DNA of 64,000 nucleotides, taken from the NCBI RefSeq assembly GCF_003614435.1, contig NZ_CP025546.1, positions 5,952,001 through 6,016,000 of the forward strand. Reading direction: 5' to 3'. The translations under genes were made by a program, and so were the position numbers. This document shows positions 54,855 to 64,000 of this stretch, in pieces. The first letter of the stretch is position 1, and the number at the start of each line of letters is the position of its first letter. The notes beneath the pieces are model-generated. The model did not search any database. It had not been told where the DNA came from and saw only the letters and a program-made list of their open reading frames with translations. This DNA comes from Mycobacterium paragordonae (GTDB lineage: Bacteria > Actinomycetota > Actinomycetes > Mycobacteriales > Mycobacteriaceae).

Positions 54855-54916
54855 TGCGTTCCTCCTCGGCTCTGACGCCTCCGCGTCCGGGCCAACTCTA
54901 CCGACCGCCGCGATAC

Positions 54917-55666
54917 CTAGGCGACCAGAACCAGGCCGTCGCCACCGAGCTCGGTGATGCGGCGCTGCGCGTCCCCGTCCGGATCCAGGGCGGCGTCACT
55001 CAGCGCTGTCCACGCATTGACCTCGAAGCTGCGACCGGCCAGGTCAGAGGCGGTGCGGGCGGAGCGGGCCGCCGCGATGAACTCCGCGATCCGGGGGTGG
55101 TCGAGCGCAATGTTCATGGCGTCACATCGTGCGCCGGCGATCTTGGCCAGCCGCAGGCTGTTGACCCCGAGCAACAGCGGCGGGCGGGGGGACGGGAGCG
55201 GGAATCCGGCCCAGCTCTCCGCCCGATCGGGGTCCCACTGAGCGTCGCAGAGGTCCAGGACGTGAACCAGGTGGCGGTGGCGCTCGCGTATCGAGTCATG
55301 CAGCGGGATGTTCAGCAGATCGTGCTCCCGGGCCCACGAGGTGCCGGGTGCGGCACCGGCGCCGAGGCCGAAGACGAAACGCCCGCCGCTGATCTCCTGC
55401 ACCGAAGCGGCCGCCGCGACCGCCACTCCGGCCGGCCGGTTGGCCGCGTTCACCACGAGGGTGCCGTTACCGATGGTGGAGGTCGCGGCCGCCAGTGCAC
55501 CGGCAAGGGTGAAGCACTCCAGCATCCGGGTCCCGGACAACATGGCTCCGGAGATGTGGTCGAAAACCCACGCTCTGCCAAAGCCTTCGGCTTCGGCCTG
55601 CAATACCTTGTCGCGAAGCTGCGGCCAGGGATGTTTGGCGGCGCTGTAAAGGACGTCGAGTTTCAT
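54917..55666 (-). CDS. LLM-class F420-dependent oxidoreductase
   Basis: 249 residues of the luciferase-like family: FGRAWVFDHISGAMLSG, STIGNGTLVVNAANRPAGV, EISGGRFVFGLGAGAAPGTSW. The fold looks complete though short. GGAG just before ATG 55666. It lies between purS and a secreted protein of unknown function on the same strand; 20 bases separate it from the latter. Not obviously related to purine synthesis. Confidence 0.85.
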   Translation of the reverse strand: MKLDVLYSAAKHPWPQLRDKVLQAEAEGFGRAWVFDHISGAMLSGTRMLECFTLAGALAAATSTIGNGTLVVNAANRPAGVAVAAAASVQEISGGRFVFGLGAGAAPGTSWAREHDLLNIPLHDSIRERHRHLVHVLDLCDAQWDPDRAESWAGFPLPSPRPPLLLGVNSLRLAKIAGARCDAMNIALDHPRIAEFIAAARSARTASDLAGRSFEVNAWTALSDAALDPDGDAQRRITELGGDGLVLVA

Positions 55667-55686
55667 TGTCTCCGTTGATTTTTCAG

Positions 55687-56376
55687 TTAGGGACAGGAGG
55701 CGATGTAGGCCTCGCACAGCGGGGCGATCAGGGCGTCCAGGACGGCGGCGTCGCTGAGCACCGGCCAGTCCACCTGCGGGGTCCCGGCTGCCCACAGGGT
55801 GAGTTCGCTGATCGTGCTGCTCGCCACATGCGCGACCAGATAGGTGTGCATGATGACGGGCCCACTGATCACCGCGGCCATCCTGGTTGGTTCGTCGTCG
55901 GTGACCGAGGGCGATTGTGCGGGCGCTCCCAGCTGACATCCGCGCAGAGCGGCTACGGCGGTGCCGAATACCGACGCGGCGAGCGCGCCGCCGCGTGCGG
56001 TGTCCCCACGCCAGTGCAGGATCTGGGCATACAGCTGCCACTGCCCCTCCTGCCCGGCCACCGTGGCCCGGGCCGCCACCGCGGAGTTGCGGCTGTCCTG
56101 GGGGAACGTCATGGTGTTGCATACCTGCTCAAACTTGAATTGCGGGGTCGCTCCGCCGGTCACGGCGGTGTCGATGCCGGCCAGGGCCGGCCACTTGTAG
56201 ACCGCGTGCAGGGGTATCGACCGCTGGCCGATCCACGCGCCGCCCGGGATCTGATCGCACACCGGTGGGCAGGTTTCCGGCTCGGATTGTGCGGGGGTAG
56301 CGGCGACGAGGGCGATCGCGAAGCTGCCGGCGACCATCATGGTCGCCAGAAACACCCTCAGCTGAACAGCTCCCAT
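55687..56376 (-). CDS. Secreted protein of unknown function
   Basis: 229 residues from ATG 56376. Signal peptide MGAVQLRVFLATMMVAGSFAI, with cleavage around ATPAQS-EPET; the mature part has six cysteines (CPPVC, VCNTM, RGCQL, LCEAY, ASCP), so it is probably disulfide-bonded. I do not recognise a family. Only 18 bases separate it from the divergent MBL gene, so both starts share a promoter region. Confidence 0.72.
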   Translation of the reverse strand: MGAVQLRVFLATMMVAGSFAIALVAATPAQSEPETCPPVCDQIPGGAWIGQRSIPLHAVYKWPALAGIDTAVTGGATPQFKFEQVCNTMTFPQDSRNSAVAARATVAGQEGQWQLYAQILHWRGDTARGGALAASVFGTAVAALRGCQLGAPAQSPSVTDDEPTRMAAVISGPVIMHTYLVAHVASSTISELTLWAAGTPQVDWPVLSDAAVLDALIAPLCEAYIASCP

Positions 56377-56394
56377 CAAGGCACAATCGTAGAC

Positions 56395-57033
56395 ATGCAA
56401 CTGACGCATTTCGGACATTCCTGTTTACTCGCCGAGTTCGGTCAGACCAAGATCCTTTTCGATCCCGGAACTTTCGCGCATGGCTTCGAAGGGATCACCG
56501 GCCTGTCGGCCGTTCTGATCACCCACCAACATCCCGACCACGTCGACGTCTCGCGGCTGCCCGCCCTGCTCGAGGGCAACCCGGACGCCGTGCTGTACGC
56601 CGACCCGCAGACCACCGAGCAGCTCGGTGAGCCGTGCCGGGCGGTGCATGTCGGCGACGAACTCGCGGTCGGGCAGCTCAGCATTCGGGCGGTCGGCGGA
56701 CGGCATGCCGTCATCCACCCGGAAATACCGGTGATAGAGAACATTTCGTTTCTGGTCGGCGACGGCGAACACCGCGCCCGGTTGATGCATCCCGGTGACG
56801 CGTTGTTCGTTCCGGAGGAGCCGGTGGACGTCCTGGCCACTCCGGCCGCCGCCCCGTGGATGAAGATCTCGGAGGCCGTCGACTATCTGCGCGCCGTGGC
56901 GCCGCAGCGGGCGGTGCCCATCCACCAGGGTGTGGTCGCACCCGAGGCGCGGGGGATCTACTACGGCCGGCTGACCGAAATGACCAGCACCGATTTCCAG
57001 GTGTTGCCGGAGGAGGACGCGGTCACCTTCTGA
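56395..57033 (+). CDS. MBL-fold metallohydrolase (UlaG type)
   Basis: 212 residues, the same length as Rv0786c. Zinc motif THQHPDHVD (H-x-H-x-D-H), GDALFVP for the bridging Asp and HQG near the end; FGHSCLLAEFGQTKILFDPG is the UlaG-type beginning. Cytoplasmic hydrolase; substrate unknown (lactonase, phosphodiesterase or nuclease are possible). Confidence 0.88.
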   Translation: MQLTHFGHSCLLAEFGQTKILFDPGTFAHGFEGITGLSAVLITHQHPDHVDVSRLPALLEGNPDAVLYADPQTTEQLGEPCRAVHVGDELAVGQLSIRAVGGRHAVIHPEIPVIENISFLVGDGEHRARLMHPGDALFVPEEPVDVLATPAAAPWMKISEAVDYLRAVAPQRAVPIHQGVVAPEARGIYYGRLTEMTSTDFQVLPEEDAVTF

Positions 57034-57053
57034 GGTGGGCTGGGGCCGGCTGG

Positions 57054-57111
57054 CGAGCAGACGCCAAATCGCACGATTTAGTGCCAGAGCGTGCGATTTC
57101 GCGTCTGCTCG
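57054..57111. terminator. Long near-perfect inverted repeat between converging genes
   Basis: CGAGCAGACGCcAAATCGCA (with following CG) on the left pairs with CGTGCGATTTcGCGTCTGCT plus CG on the right: about 22 bp with one mismatch and a 14-base loop. It lies in the 90-base gap between the MBL gene and the FAD dehydrogenase, both ending toward it. Sequences of this type (GCAGACGC...AAATCGCA) recur in mycobacterial intergenic regions and probably terminate in both directions. Confidence 0.75.
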
Positions 57112-57123
57112 CGCCACGGACCG

Positions 57124-58785
57124 TCAGGTGATGTCGTCGGCCACACCGCGGCCGGCGGCGCGGCCGGAGAAAATGCAGCCGCCCAGGAAGGTCCCCTCCA
57201 AGGCGCGGTAACCATGCACCCCGCCGCCGCCGAAACCTGCAGCCTCGCCCGCCGCGTACAACCCGGTGATCGGGGTGCCGTCGGACTTCAGCACCCGGGA
57301 ATCCAGGTCGGTTTCTATGCCGCCCAACGTCTTTCGAGTCAGGATATGCAGCTTGACGGCGATCAGCGGTCCGGCCTTGGGGTCGACCAGCCGGTGCGGC
57401 GCCACCACGCGGCCCAGCCGGTCGCCGAGATACCCTCGGGCGGCGCGGATCGCGGTGATCTGACCGTCCTTGGTGAACTTGTTGGCCACCTCACGATCGC
57501 GCGAGGTGACCGCGGCCTCGACGGTCTCGTAGTCCAGCGGCTCCACATCGGGCAGCCCGTTCATGGCCTCCACCAGTTCCGGCAGCGTCGCGGCGCTGAC
57601 GAAGTCCACCCCGCGGTCGATGAACGCCTGCACCGGCCCCGGCGGGCCGGACCGGGTCCGCGCCCGCACCAGGCGGCGCAGACTCTGCCCGGTCAGGTCC
57701 GGATTCTGCTCCTGACCCGACAGGGCGAATTCCTTCTCAATGATCTTGGCGTTCAACACAAACCACGTGTAATCGTATCCGCTCGCGGCGATGTACTCCA
57801 AGGTGCTCAGCGTGTCGAAACCGGGGAACAGGGGCACCGGCAATCGATTTCCCGCCCCATCCAGCCACAGCGACGACGGGCCGGGAATGATCCGGATGCC
57901 GTGTTGCGGCCAGATCGGGTCATAGTTGGTGATGCCCTCGGTGTAGTGCCACATCCGGTCGGGGTTGATCACCCGCGCGCCGGCCTTCTGGGCGATGCCG
58001 ATCATCCGGCCGTCGACGTGGGCCGGCACTCCGCTGAGCATCTGCTTGGGCGCCCGTCCCATCCGGCGCGGCCAGTTCTTTCGCACCAGGTCGTGGTTGC
58101 CGCCGATACCGCCGCTCGTGACCACTACCGCAGAGGCCCGAAATTCGAACTTGCTCAGAGCCTTTCGCGACGACGCTACGCCGCGCGGTTCATCGGAGGG
58201 TTCCAGGACGGTGCCCCGCACCCCGGTCACCGCGTCGCCCTCCACGATCAGCCGGTCAACCTGGTGGCGATGCGCGAACCGCACGTTGGGCCTATCCCGC
58301 AGCTGACGCGCGAAGATCTCCACCAGAGCAGGCCCGGTCCCCCAGGTGATATGGAAACGCGGCACCGAATTGCCGTGTCCCTGCGCGTCGTAACCGCCGC
58401 GCTCGGCCCATCCGACCACCGGGAAGATCTTCAGCCCGCGCGCCCGCAGCCAACTGCGCTTCTCCCCCGCCGCGAAATCGACGTACGCGTGCGCCCACTG
58501 CTCCGGCCAGTAGTCCTCGGGGCGGTCGAACGCGGCCGTCCCCAGCCAATCCTGCAGGGCGAGTTCGTGACTGTCGTGGATTCCGAGTCGGCGCTGCTCG
58601 GGGCTGTCGACGAAGAACAGGCCACCGAACGACCAGTAGGCCTGACCGCCGAGGTTGGCACTGTTCTCCTGATCCAGGATGAGCACCCGCAGGCCACGGT
58701 CCACTAATTCGCAGGCCGCCACCAGCCCGGCCAATCCAGCTCCGACGATGATGGCGTCAGCGGTGAAGTCGTCCGGGTTATCCAT
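57124..58785 (-). CDS. FAD-binding dehydrogenase (KstD/fumarate-reductase-like)
   Basis: 553 residues, corresponding to Rv0785. Dinucleotide motif IIVGAGLAGLVAACELVDRG; later GLYAAGEAAGFGGGGVHGYRALEG, the C-terminal FAD motif. The family contains 3-ketosteroid delta1-dehydrogenases and fumarate reductases; the active-site tyrosines of KstD cannot be confirmed by eye. Soluble, no signal peptide. Confidence 0.87.
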   Translation of the reverse strand: MDNPDDFTADAIIVGAGLAGLVAACELVDRGLRVLILDQENSANLGGQAYWSFGGLFFVDSPEQRRLGIHDSHELALQDWLGTAAFDRPEDYWPEQWAHAYVDFAAGEKRSWLRARGLKIFPVVGWAERGGYDAQGHGNSVPRFHITWGTGPALVEIFARQLRDRPNVRFAHRHQVDRLIVEGDAVTGVRGTVLEPSDEPRGVASSRKALSKFEFRASAVVVTSGGIGGNHDLVRKNWPRRMGRAPKQMLSGVPAHVDGRMIGIAQKAGARVINPDRMWHYTEGITNYDPIWPQHGIRIIPGPSSLWLDGAGNRLPVPLFPGFDTLSTLEYIAASGYDYTWFVLNAKIIEKEFALSGQEQNPDLTGQSLRRLVRARTRSGPPGPVQAFIDRGVDFVSAATLPELVEAMNGLPDVEPLDYETVEAAVTSRDREVANKFTKDGQITAIRAARGYLGDRLGRVVAPHRLVDPKAGPLIAVKLHILTRKTLGGIETDLDSRVLKSDGTPITGLYAAGEAAGFGGGGVHGYRALEGTFLGGCIFSGRAAGRGVADDIT

Positions 58786-58830
58786 GGGGGTACACGGTAG
58801 TGCCCGCTGCCGGACCGCACCCGCGGAGCG

Positions 58831-59535
58831 TTAAGCGGCGTCCAGCACCGCTCTGCCGGACTGCCAGCTGTACACGGTGGGCGTGCATTCCTGCAGCAGG
58901 GCCAGGTCGACGGCATCCAGCATGGCCTGCCGGGGGCCGGGCTTGCGCAGGTGCCGGGCGGCCACGGCGATCCGCACCACGCCGCCGCGCCGTGCGATCC
59001 GGTCGGCGGACAGCACCACCATCCGGCACCACCACGGTTCGGCGAGGAATCCTTCGCCGATACCCAGCACGCGGGCCCGCACCGTGTGATCGCGGACCAG
59101 GTCGGTCATTCCGTACGCGTCGGCGACGAAGCGAAAACCGTTGTTGGGCAAGGCCTTGATGACTCCGGGGGAGACGAGCCAGCCAGGTGCCGCGAACAGC
59201 CGGGTGCGCAGGCCCAGATGCTCGAGCACCCGGTCGGCGGCCTTGATGCGCAGGTTGGCCTCGTGTGCATGCAGCGTCGCAAACTCACCACGCCGCTTCT
59301 TGGTGGCGGCCTCGTTGTAGCCGTGCAGCACCAGGGCGTCACCCTGGGCACGCCGCTCGGTCAACCACGCCACAGTGCGCGGGTCGCGGTCGAGTCGATA
59401 GTCACTGCCCAGCCGCGGTGCCGCGAGCAACGACACAGGCACCGACCGGGCATCCATCTGCGCGCAGAAGTCTGCGACGTCGGTCAGTGTTTGCTCGCCG
59501 ATCCCTGAAACCGAGACGATCAGTTTTCCAGACAT
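58831..59535 (-). CDS. DUF2334/polysaccharide-deacetylase-like protein (Rv0784 type)
   Basis: 234 residues from ATG 59535, near the length of Rv0784. Fold pattern of NodB-like deacetylases: LIVSVSGIGEQTLTDVADF, SLLAAPRLGSDYRLDRDPRTVAW and ALVLHGYNEA (His). The usual Asp-Asp pair of deacetylases is not obvious, so it may be a degenerate or differently catalytic member. Start chosen for length; no strong ribosome site. Confidence 0.7.
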   Translation of the reverse strand: MSGKLIVSVSGIGEQTLTDVADFCAQMDARSVPVSLLAAPRLGSDYRLDRDPRTVAWLTERRAQGDALVLHGYNEAATKKRRGEFATLHAHEANLRIKAADRVLEHLGLRTRLFAAPGWLVSPGVIKALPNNGFRFVADAYGMTDLVRDHTVRARVLGIGEGFLAEPWWCRMVVLSADRIARRGGVVRIAVAARHLRKPGPRQAMLDAVDLALLQECTPTVYSWQSGRAVLDAA

Positions 59536-59658
59536 ATTTGCAGTTTGCCGAGTACAGGTGTCGAGGCGGTGAAGGACACACGGACGGCAGACGTATATCC
59601 GCCCTTTGATCAGCTCGAACGGGCCTCCCCTTGAAGCGTCGGCCACAATCCGTTAGAT

Positions 59659-61257
59659 ATGCTCAGCAACGCCATGGATAAGGCGCCCTCCGCACCGGCC
59701 GACGCCGCGCTGCGCACCACCACCCCGGGAACGTCGGCGGCCCTCGACTATCCCGACAAACTTGATGCCGCCACCCTCCGAGTCGCCGGCGTGTGCATTC
59801 TGGCCTCGGTGATGTTGTCGGTGGACACCACCGTCGTCAGCGTCGCGCAACGCACCTTCATCGTTCAATTCGAGTCGACGCAGACCGTCGTCGGCTGGAC
59901 GATGACCGGCTACACGCTGGCACTGGCCACCGTCATCCCGTTGGCCGGTTGGGCGGCCGACCGTTTCGGCACCAAGCGGCTGTGGATGGGTTCGGTAGTG
60001 GCATTCATGGCGGGGTCCCTGTTGTGCGCCATCGCGCCGAGCATCCTGCTGCTGAATGTGTTTCGGGCCGTACAAGGAATGTGCGGCGGCATGCTGATGC
60101 CGCTCGGATTCACGATCCTGACCCGGGTCGCGGGCCCGAAGCGGCTGGGCCGGCTGATGTCGGTGTTGGGCATTCCGATGCTGCTCGGACCGATCGGCGG
60201 CCCGATCCTGGGCGGCTGGCTGATCAACGCCTTCAGTTGGCCCTGGATCTTCCTGATCAATCTGCCGATCGGGCTGATCGCGTTCTTGCTGGCCAAGTTC
60301 GTGTTCCCGCCGGATGAACCGGCGCCGTCGGAGACCTTCGACGCCGTCGGCGTGCTGTTGTTGTCACCCGGGCTGGCCACCTTTCTGTTCGGGGTGTCCT
60401 CCATCCCCGGGCGCGGCACGCTGGCCGACCGGCACGTCTTGATACCGGGGATCGTCGGCCTGGTGCTGATCGTCGCCTTCGTACTGCATGCCTCGCACCG
60501 GGCGGATCACCCGCTGATCGACCTGCGACTGTTCCGGATCCCGGCGGTCACCTACGCCAATGTCACGGCGTTCATCTTCTCGATCGCCTTCTTCGGGTCG
60601 CTGCTGCTGCTCCCCAGCTACCTGCAGCAGGTGATGCGGCAGACCCCGATGCAATCCGGATTACACCTGATTCCCCAGGGCCTCGGCGCCATGCTGACGA
60701 TGCCGTGGGCCGGGGTCTTCATGGACCGCAAAGGCCCGGGTAAGTCGGTGCTGCTCGGCATCTCGCTCATCACGGCGGGACTTGCGATCTTCACCGTCGG
60801 CGTCGCCCGCCAGGCCGACTTCTCACCGATCCTGCTGATCGGGCTGGGCATCCTGGGGATGGGCATGGGCTGCACCATGATGCCCCTGTCCGGGGCGTCC
60901 GTCCAGGCGCTGAGCCCGCACGACATCGCCCGCGGTTCGACGCTGATCAGCGTCAACTTCCAGGTAGGCGGCTCGATCGGGACCGCGCTGATGTCCATGG
61001 TGCTGACCAGTCAGTTCAACCACAGCGAGAACATCTCCGCGGCAAATGAACTCGCCCGCCGGCAACAGGAAGCCGCGCGGCGGGGAGTGCCGCTGGACCC
61101 GTCGGCGATACCGCCCCGGACCCTCGGGCCCGATTTCACCACCAACCTGCTGCATGACCTCTCGCACGCCTACACCGTGGTGATGCTCATCGCGGTCGCA
61201 CTGGTGGCGAGCACGCTGGTCCCGGCGTCGTTTCTGCCTCGCAAACCCGCCGCTTAG
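59659..61257 (+). CDS. emrB: EmrB/QacA (DHA2) MFS multidrug exporter
   Basis: 532 residues, 14 membrane segments by hydrophobicity. DHA2 motifs: SVDTTVVSVAQRTF, W-x-x-T-x-Y-x-L-A-x-A region (WTMTGYTLALATVIPLAGWA), GxxxDRFGTKRL, and GPIGGPILGGWLI. Corresponds to Rv0783c (emrB). Proton-driven drug export. ATG 59659 follows TTAGAT immediately; ATG 59674 is an alternative if transcription starts near 59665. Confidence 0.9.
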   Translation: MLSNAMDKAPSAPADAALRTTTPGTSAALDYPDKLDAATLRVAGVCILASVMLSVDTTVVSVAQRTFIVQFESTQTVVGWTMTGYTLALATVIPLAGWAADRFGTKRLWMGSVVAFMAGSLLCAIAPSILLLNVFRAVQGMCGGMLMPLGFTILTRVAGPKRLGRLMSVLGIPMLLGPIGGPILGGWLINAFSWPWIFLINLPIGLIAFLLAKFVFPPDEPAPSETFDAVGVLLLSPGLATFLFGVSSIPGRGTLADRHVLIPGIVGLVLIVAFVLHASHRADHPLIDLRLFRIPAVTYANVTAFIFSIAFFGSLLLLPSYLQQVMRQTPMQSGLHLIPQGLGAMLTMPWAGVFMDRKGPGKSVLLGISLITAGLAIFTVGVARQADFSPILLIGLGILGMGMGCTMMPLSGASVQALSPHDIARGSTLISVNFQVGGSIGTALMSMVLTSQFNHSENISAANELARRQQEAARRGVPLDPSAIPPRTLGPDFTTNLLHDLSHAYTVVMLIAVALVASTLVPASFLPRKPAA

Positions 61258-63371
61258 CCGCCCTGCGCCTTAACGCCCTGCGCCGTCGTCAACAGCCACG
61301 AGTACTGGAAAGCGGTTTCCTTCCACCGTTCGTAGCGACCGCTGATTCCGCCGTGCCCGGCTTTCATCTGGGTCTTCAACAGCACCGGACTGCCGTCAGT
61401 ATTGGCGTGTCGCAGCGCGGCCACCCACTTGGCGGGTTCGACGTAGTAGACCCGGGTGTCATTCAGCGATGTCATCGCCAGAATCGCGGGATACTGCTTG
61501 GCCGCCACGTTCTCGTACGGCGAATACGACTTCATGTACGCGTAGACGTCCTTGTCGGCCAACGGGTTTCCCCATTCGTCCCATTCGGTGACGGTCAGCG
61601 GCAGCGATGGATCCAGGATGGTGGTCAACGGGTCGACGAACGGCACCTGGGCCAGGATGCCGGCGAACAGTTCCGGCGCCATATTGGCCACCGCGCCCAT
61701 CAGCAGGCCGCCGGCACTGCCCCCCAGTGCCACCAGTTGCTGCGGAGTGGTCAGCCCGCTGTCGACGAGATGCTGTGCCACCGCGATGAAGTCGGTGAAC
61801 GTGTTCTTCTTCTCCAGCAGCTTGCCGTGCTCGTACCACAACCGGCCCATCTCGCCGCCGCCCCGGACATGGGCGATGACGAACACCATGCCGCGGTCCA
61901 GCAACGAGAGCCGGGCAATCGAAAACCGGGGATCCTCGCAGATCTCGTAGGCTCCGTAGCCGTAAACCAGTGCGGGAGCTGGCAATTCGATGCCCGCCCG
62001 GTGAACGATCGAGATCGGCACCCGGGTGCCGTCCGCCGCTTGCGCCCAGTCGCGGCGCTCGACGTAGTCCTCGCGGCGGTACCCGCCCAACACCGGTTGT
62101 TCTTTGAGCAGCGTGCGTTCCCCGGTGGTCAGGTCGAGGTCGTAGATCCGCACCGGCGTGACGAACGACCCGGCTCCCACCCGCAGCTTGGGCGAGCGCC
62201 AGTTCGGATTGGCCCCCAGTCCGGCCGACATCAGTTCGGAGTCGAACGAGATCTCCTGCGGCTCGCCGTAAGTGCCGTCAGAGTCGAACGGCCACAGCTG
62301 GATTCGCGGCAGCGCCGCCCGCCGGTAGCTGACCAGCAGGTGGTCGGCGAAGGCGTCCACGCCGTCCAGGCGGACGTCGTCGCGGTGCTCGATCAGGGTG
62401 CGTTGCCGCGTCGGGTCGTCGACCGGAGCCTCCACCAGGGTGAAGTTGACCGCATCCTCGTTGTGCAGGATCAGGAACCTGTCCTGCCCACCCACCACGG
62501 CGTGCTCCACCGAGTACTCAACGCCCTCGCGCCGCGGCAGCACCACGGTGAACTCGGCGTCGGGGTCGGCCGCGTCGGCGTAGCGCACCTCCGAGGTGAT
62601 TGACGACCCGGCCGCGATCAGCACGTGGGCGTTACTGCGGGTGCGGCCCACGCCGAGCCAGAACCGTTCGTCGGGCTCGTGGTAGACCCGCTCGGACGGT
62701 CCGCCGGAACCCAGTCGGTAGCGCCACACGGTGTCGGGACGCCATGCCTCATCCACGGTGCTGTAGTAGACGGTGCGGTGGTCGGCCGCCCAGGTGGCCC
62801 CGGCACCGATATCGGCGATCTCGTCGGGATAGACCTCACCGGTGCGTAAATCTTTGAACCGCAATGTGTATCGCTCGTCGCCTTTAACATCCACCGAGTA
62901 GGCCAGCAGATTGGCGTCGAGGCTCACACTGGCCGCACCCAGGGTGAAAAAGTCGTGGCCCTCGGCTTCGACGTTCTCGTCGAGCAAGACCTGCTCGCCG
63001 GGAATCTCGGTGTGCTCGTCGAATTGCGGGGGGTTCCAGTCGTCGGGATCGGTGACCGGGCAACGGCAATGCACGCCGTACTGCTTGCCTTCGAAAGTCC
63101 TTGCGTAGTACCACCAGTCGCCGCGCCGGGTCGGCACCGACAGGTCGGTCTCCTTGGTGCGCGACTTGATCTCGTCGAAGATCTGCTGCCGTAGCGACTC
63201 CAGGTGGGCGGTGTGTTGATCGGCGTACTCGTTCTCGGCTTCGAGGTAGCCGATGACCTCGGGATTGTCCTTGTCCCGCAGCCACTCATAGGGGTCGATG
63301 AAGACATCGCCGTGAAATTCGCGCCGCGTCTCTACGCGTTTGGCGGTGGGCGGCACCTGCGCGTCGGTCAT
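61254..63371 (-). CDS. ptrB: Oligopeptidase B / prolyl oligopeptidase family, intact PtrB
   Basis: 705 residues: N-terminal beta-propeller (about 70-400) and alpha/beta hydrolase domain. Catalytic Ser in [12 protein letters not shown], Asp in the ALNDTRV segment ([17 protein letters not shown]) and His in MKAGHGG. Cleaves short peptides after basic residues in the cytoplasm. In M. tuberculosis this gene is split into two pseudo-ORFs (ptrBa and ptrBb); here it is a single uninterrupted frame. It overlaps purC by 4 bases (ATGA) and the converging emrB stop by 4. Confidence 0.94.
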   Translation of the reverse strand: MTDAQVPPTAKRVETRREFHGDVFIDPYEWLRDKDNPEVIGYLEAENEYADQHTAHLESLRQQIFDEIKSRTKETDLSVPTRRGDWWYYARTFEGKQYGVHCRCPVTDPDDWNPPQFDEHTEIPGEQVLLDENVEAEGHDFFTLGAASVSLDANLLAYSVDVKGDERYTLRFKDLRTGEVYPDEIADIGAGATWAADHRTVYYSTVDEAWRPDTVWRYRLGSGGPSERVYHEPDERFWLGVGRTRSNAHVLIAAGSSITSEVRYADAADPDAEFTVVLPRREGVEYSVEHAVVGGQDRFLILHNEDAVNFTLVEAPVDDPTRQRTLIEHRDDVRLDGVDAFADHLLVSYRRAALPRIQLWPFDSDGTYGEPQEISFDSELMSAGLGANPNWRSPKLRVGAGSFVTPVRIYDLDLTTGERTLLKEQPVLGGYRREDYVERRDWAQAADGTRVPISIVHRAGIELPAPALVYGYGAYEICEDPRFSIARLSLLDRGMVFVIAHVRGGGEMGRLWYEHGKLLEKKNTFTDFIAVAQHLVDSGLTTPQQLVALGGSAGGLLMGAVANMAPELFAGILAQVPFVDPLTTILDPSLPLTVTEWDEWGNPLADKDVYAYMKSYSPYENVAAKQYPAILAMTSLNDTRVYYVEPAKWVAALRHANTDGSPVLLKTQMKAGHGGISGRYERWKETAFQYSWLLTTAQGVKAQGG

Positions 63372-64000
63372 GCGCCGATCCAGTCGTCGAAGCGCAGTCC
63401 CGAAATCCGTTCGTAGGCTTCGATATAACGTCCGCGGGTGGCGTCGATGATGTCATCGGGCAGCGGCGGCGGCGGTTCGGTGCCGTGGCGGTCCCAGCCG
63501 GACTCGGGGCTGGTGAGCCAGTTGCGGACGAACTGCTTGTCAAAGCTGTTCTGCACCACGCCGGGCCGGTATTCATCGGCCGGCCAGTAGCGCGACGAGT
63601 CGGGGGTGAAGATCTCGTCGGCCAGCAGCAGGTTGCCGTCGCGGTCGGTGCCGAACTCGAATTTGGTGTCCGCGATGATAATTCCCTTGGTCAACGCGTG
63701 GTCGGCGGCCTGGACGTAGATCTGCAGGGTGCGGTCCCGCAGCTGGTTGGCCACCACGGCGCCCACCAGTTCGATCACCCGGTCGAACGAAATGTTCTCG
63801 TCGTGGCTGCCCAGCTCCGCCTTGGTGGCTGGAGTGAACAGCGGCTCGGCGAACTTGCTGGCCTCCACCAATCCCGGCGGCAACGCGATACCGCAGACCG
63901 TCCCGGTCGCCTGGTAGTCCAGCAGCCCCGAGCCGGTCAGGTAGCCACGGGCGACGCACTCCACCTCGAGCATCTCCAGCCGGTGCACCAGCAGCGCCCG
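63368..64000 (-). CDS. purC: SAICAR synthetase PurC, start beyond window
   Basis: Phosphoribosylaminoimidazole-succinocarboxamide synthase; couples CAIR and aspartate. The visible 211 residues include [39 protein letters not shown] and the C terminus ([12 protein letters not shown]). The reading frame continues past base 64000, so the N terminus is missing. ptrB follows with a 4-base overlap. Confidence 0.96.
   Translation of the reverse strand, partial: RALLVHRLEMLEVECVARGYLTGSGLLDYQATGTVCGIALPPGLVEASKFAEPLFTPATKAELGSHDENISFDRVIELVGAVVANQLRDRTLQIYVQAADHALTKGIIIADTKFEFGTDRDGNLLLADEIFTPDSSRYWPADEYRPGVVQNSFDKQFVRNWLTSPESGWDRHGTEPPPPLPDDIIDATRGRYIEAYERISGLRFDDWIGA

Noticed and set aside
57054..57111. 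Mobile-element terminal repeat
   Set aside because: The inverted repeat has a 14-base loop, no transposase or target duplication, and lies exactly between two gene ends, which fits a terminator.

Overview
This is GC-rich chromosomal DNA from a mycobacterium, most like a fast-growing Mycolicibacterium. Gene order and protein sequence match, in inverted orientation, the M. tuberculosis segment from Rv0828c to Rv0780: deaminase, kmtR, MpaB-like, TetR, desA1, dusB, LCP protein, phoY2, phoT, mshD, glnR, lmeA, cysA2-sseC, nitrobindin-like, pabC, ygfZ-like, DUF3073, purM, purF, SCP, cpsY, Rv0805, CPBP, purL, VOC, pepC, DyP, encapsulin, purQ-purS, MBL, FAD dehydrogenase, emrB, ptrB, purC. Names rest on remembered homologues and visible motifs; no search was run.

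Layout. 1-5.1 kb: metal sensor KmtR with a His-rich peptide, an MpaB/TetR divergent pair, desA1-dusB. 5.3-14.9 kb: LCP cell-wall ligase, PhoU, a complete pstSCAB operon, glnR-mshD, lmeA. 15.0-17.2 kb: cysA2-sseC behind a leaderless poly-cysteine leader ORF, then a 32-residue membrane peptide coupled to a nitrobindin-like gene. 17.3-21.6 kb: two accessory-looking genes, a membrane protein with nucleotide-binding folds plus a RyR domain and a TIR protein with an extracellular PknH-like sensor, followed by a structured RNA on the minus strand. 21.6-36 kb: pabC, ygfZ-like, purine genes purM, purF and purL, with an orphan MCE gene and a secreted HAD lipoprotein inserted, then Stealth/CpsY and the Rv0805-type phosphodiesterase. 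36-39.8 kb: PepC, then the DyP peroxidase-encapsulin nanocompartment and an SDR.

39.8-53.9 kb is mostly accessory: a MOSC-ferredoxin-reductase fusion, an alpha/beta hydrolase, a single-chain tandem TetR regulator, a quinone-reductase-like enzyme, a HAD type II dehalogenase, a disulfide-reductase-like flavoprotein, cupin, VOC, GntR and LLM genes, then a lipid pair (PlsC-like, WS/DGAT). Four copies of a TGGG-N8-CCCA palindrome precede genes of this block and look like the operator of the tandem TetR. 53.9-64 kb returns to the conserved backbone: purQ-purS, LLM oxidoreductase, a secreted protein, MBL, FAD dehydrogenase, emrB, intact ptrB and the 3' part of purC.

The most interesting candidate is the RyR-membrane-protein/TIR-sensor pair (17.3-21.3 kb), which may be an NAD-derived signalling or defence module. 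Next are the tandem TetR with its repeated operator and the minus-strand RNA at 21.4-21.6 kb. I saw no rRNA, tRNA, CRISPR array, insertion sequence or prophage. No gene-free stretch exceeds 300 bases.
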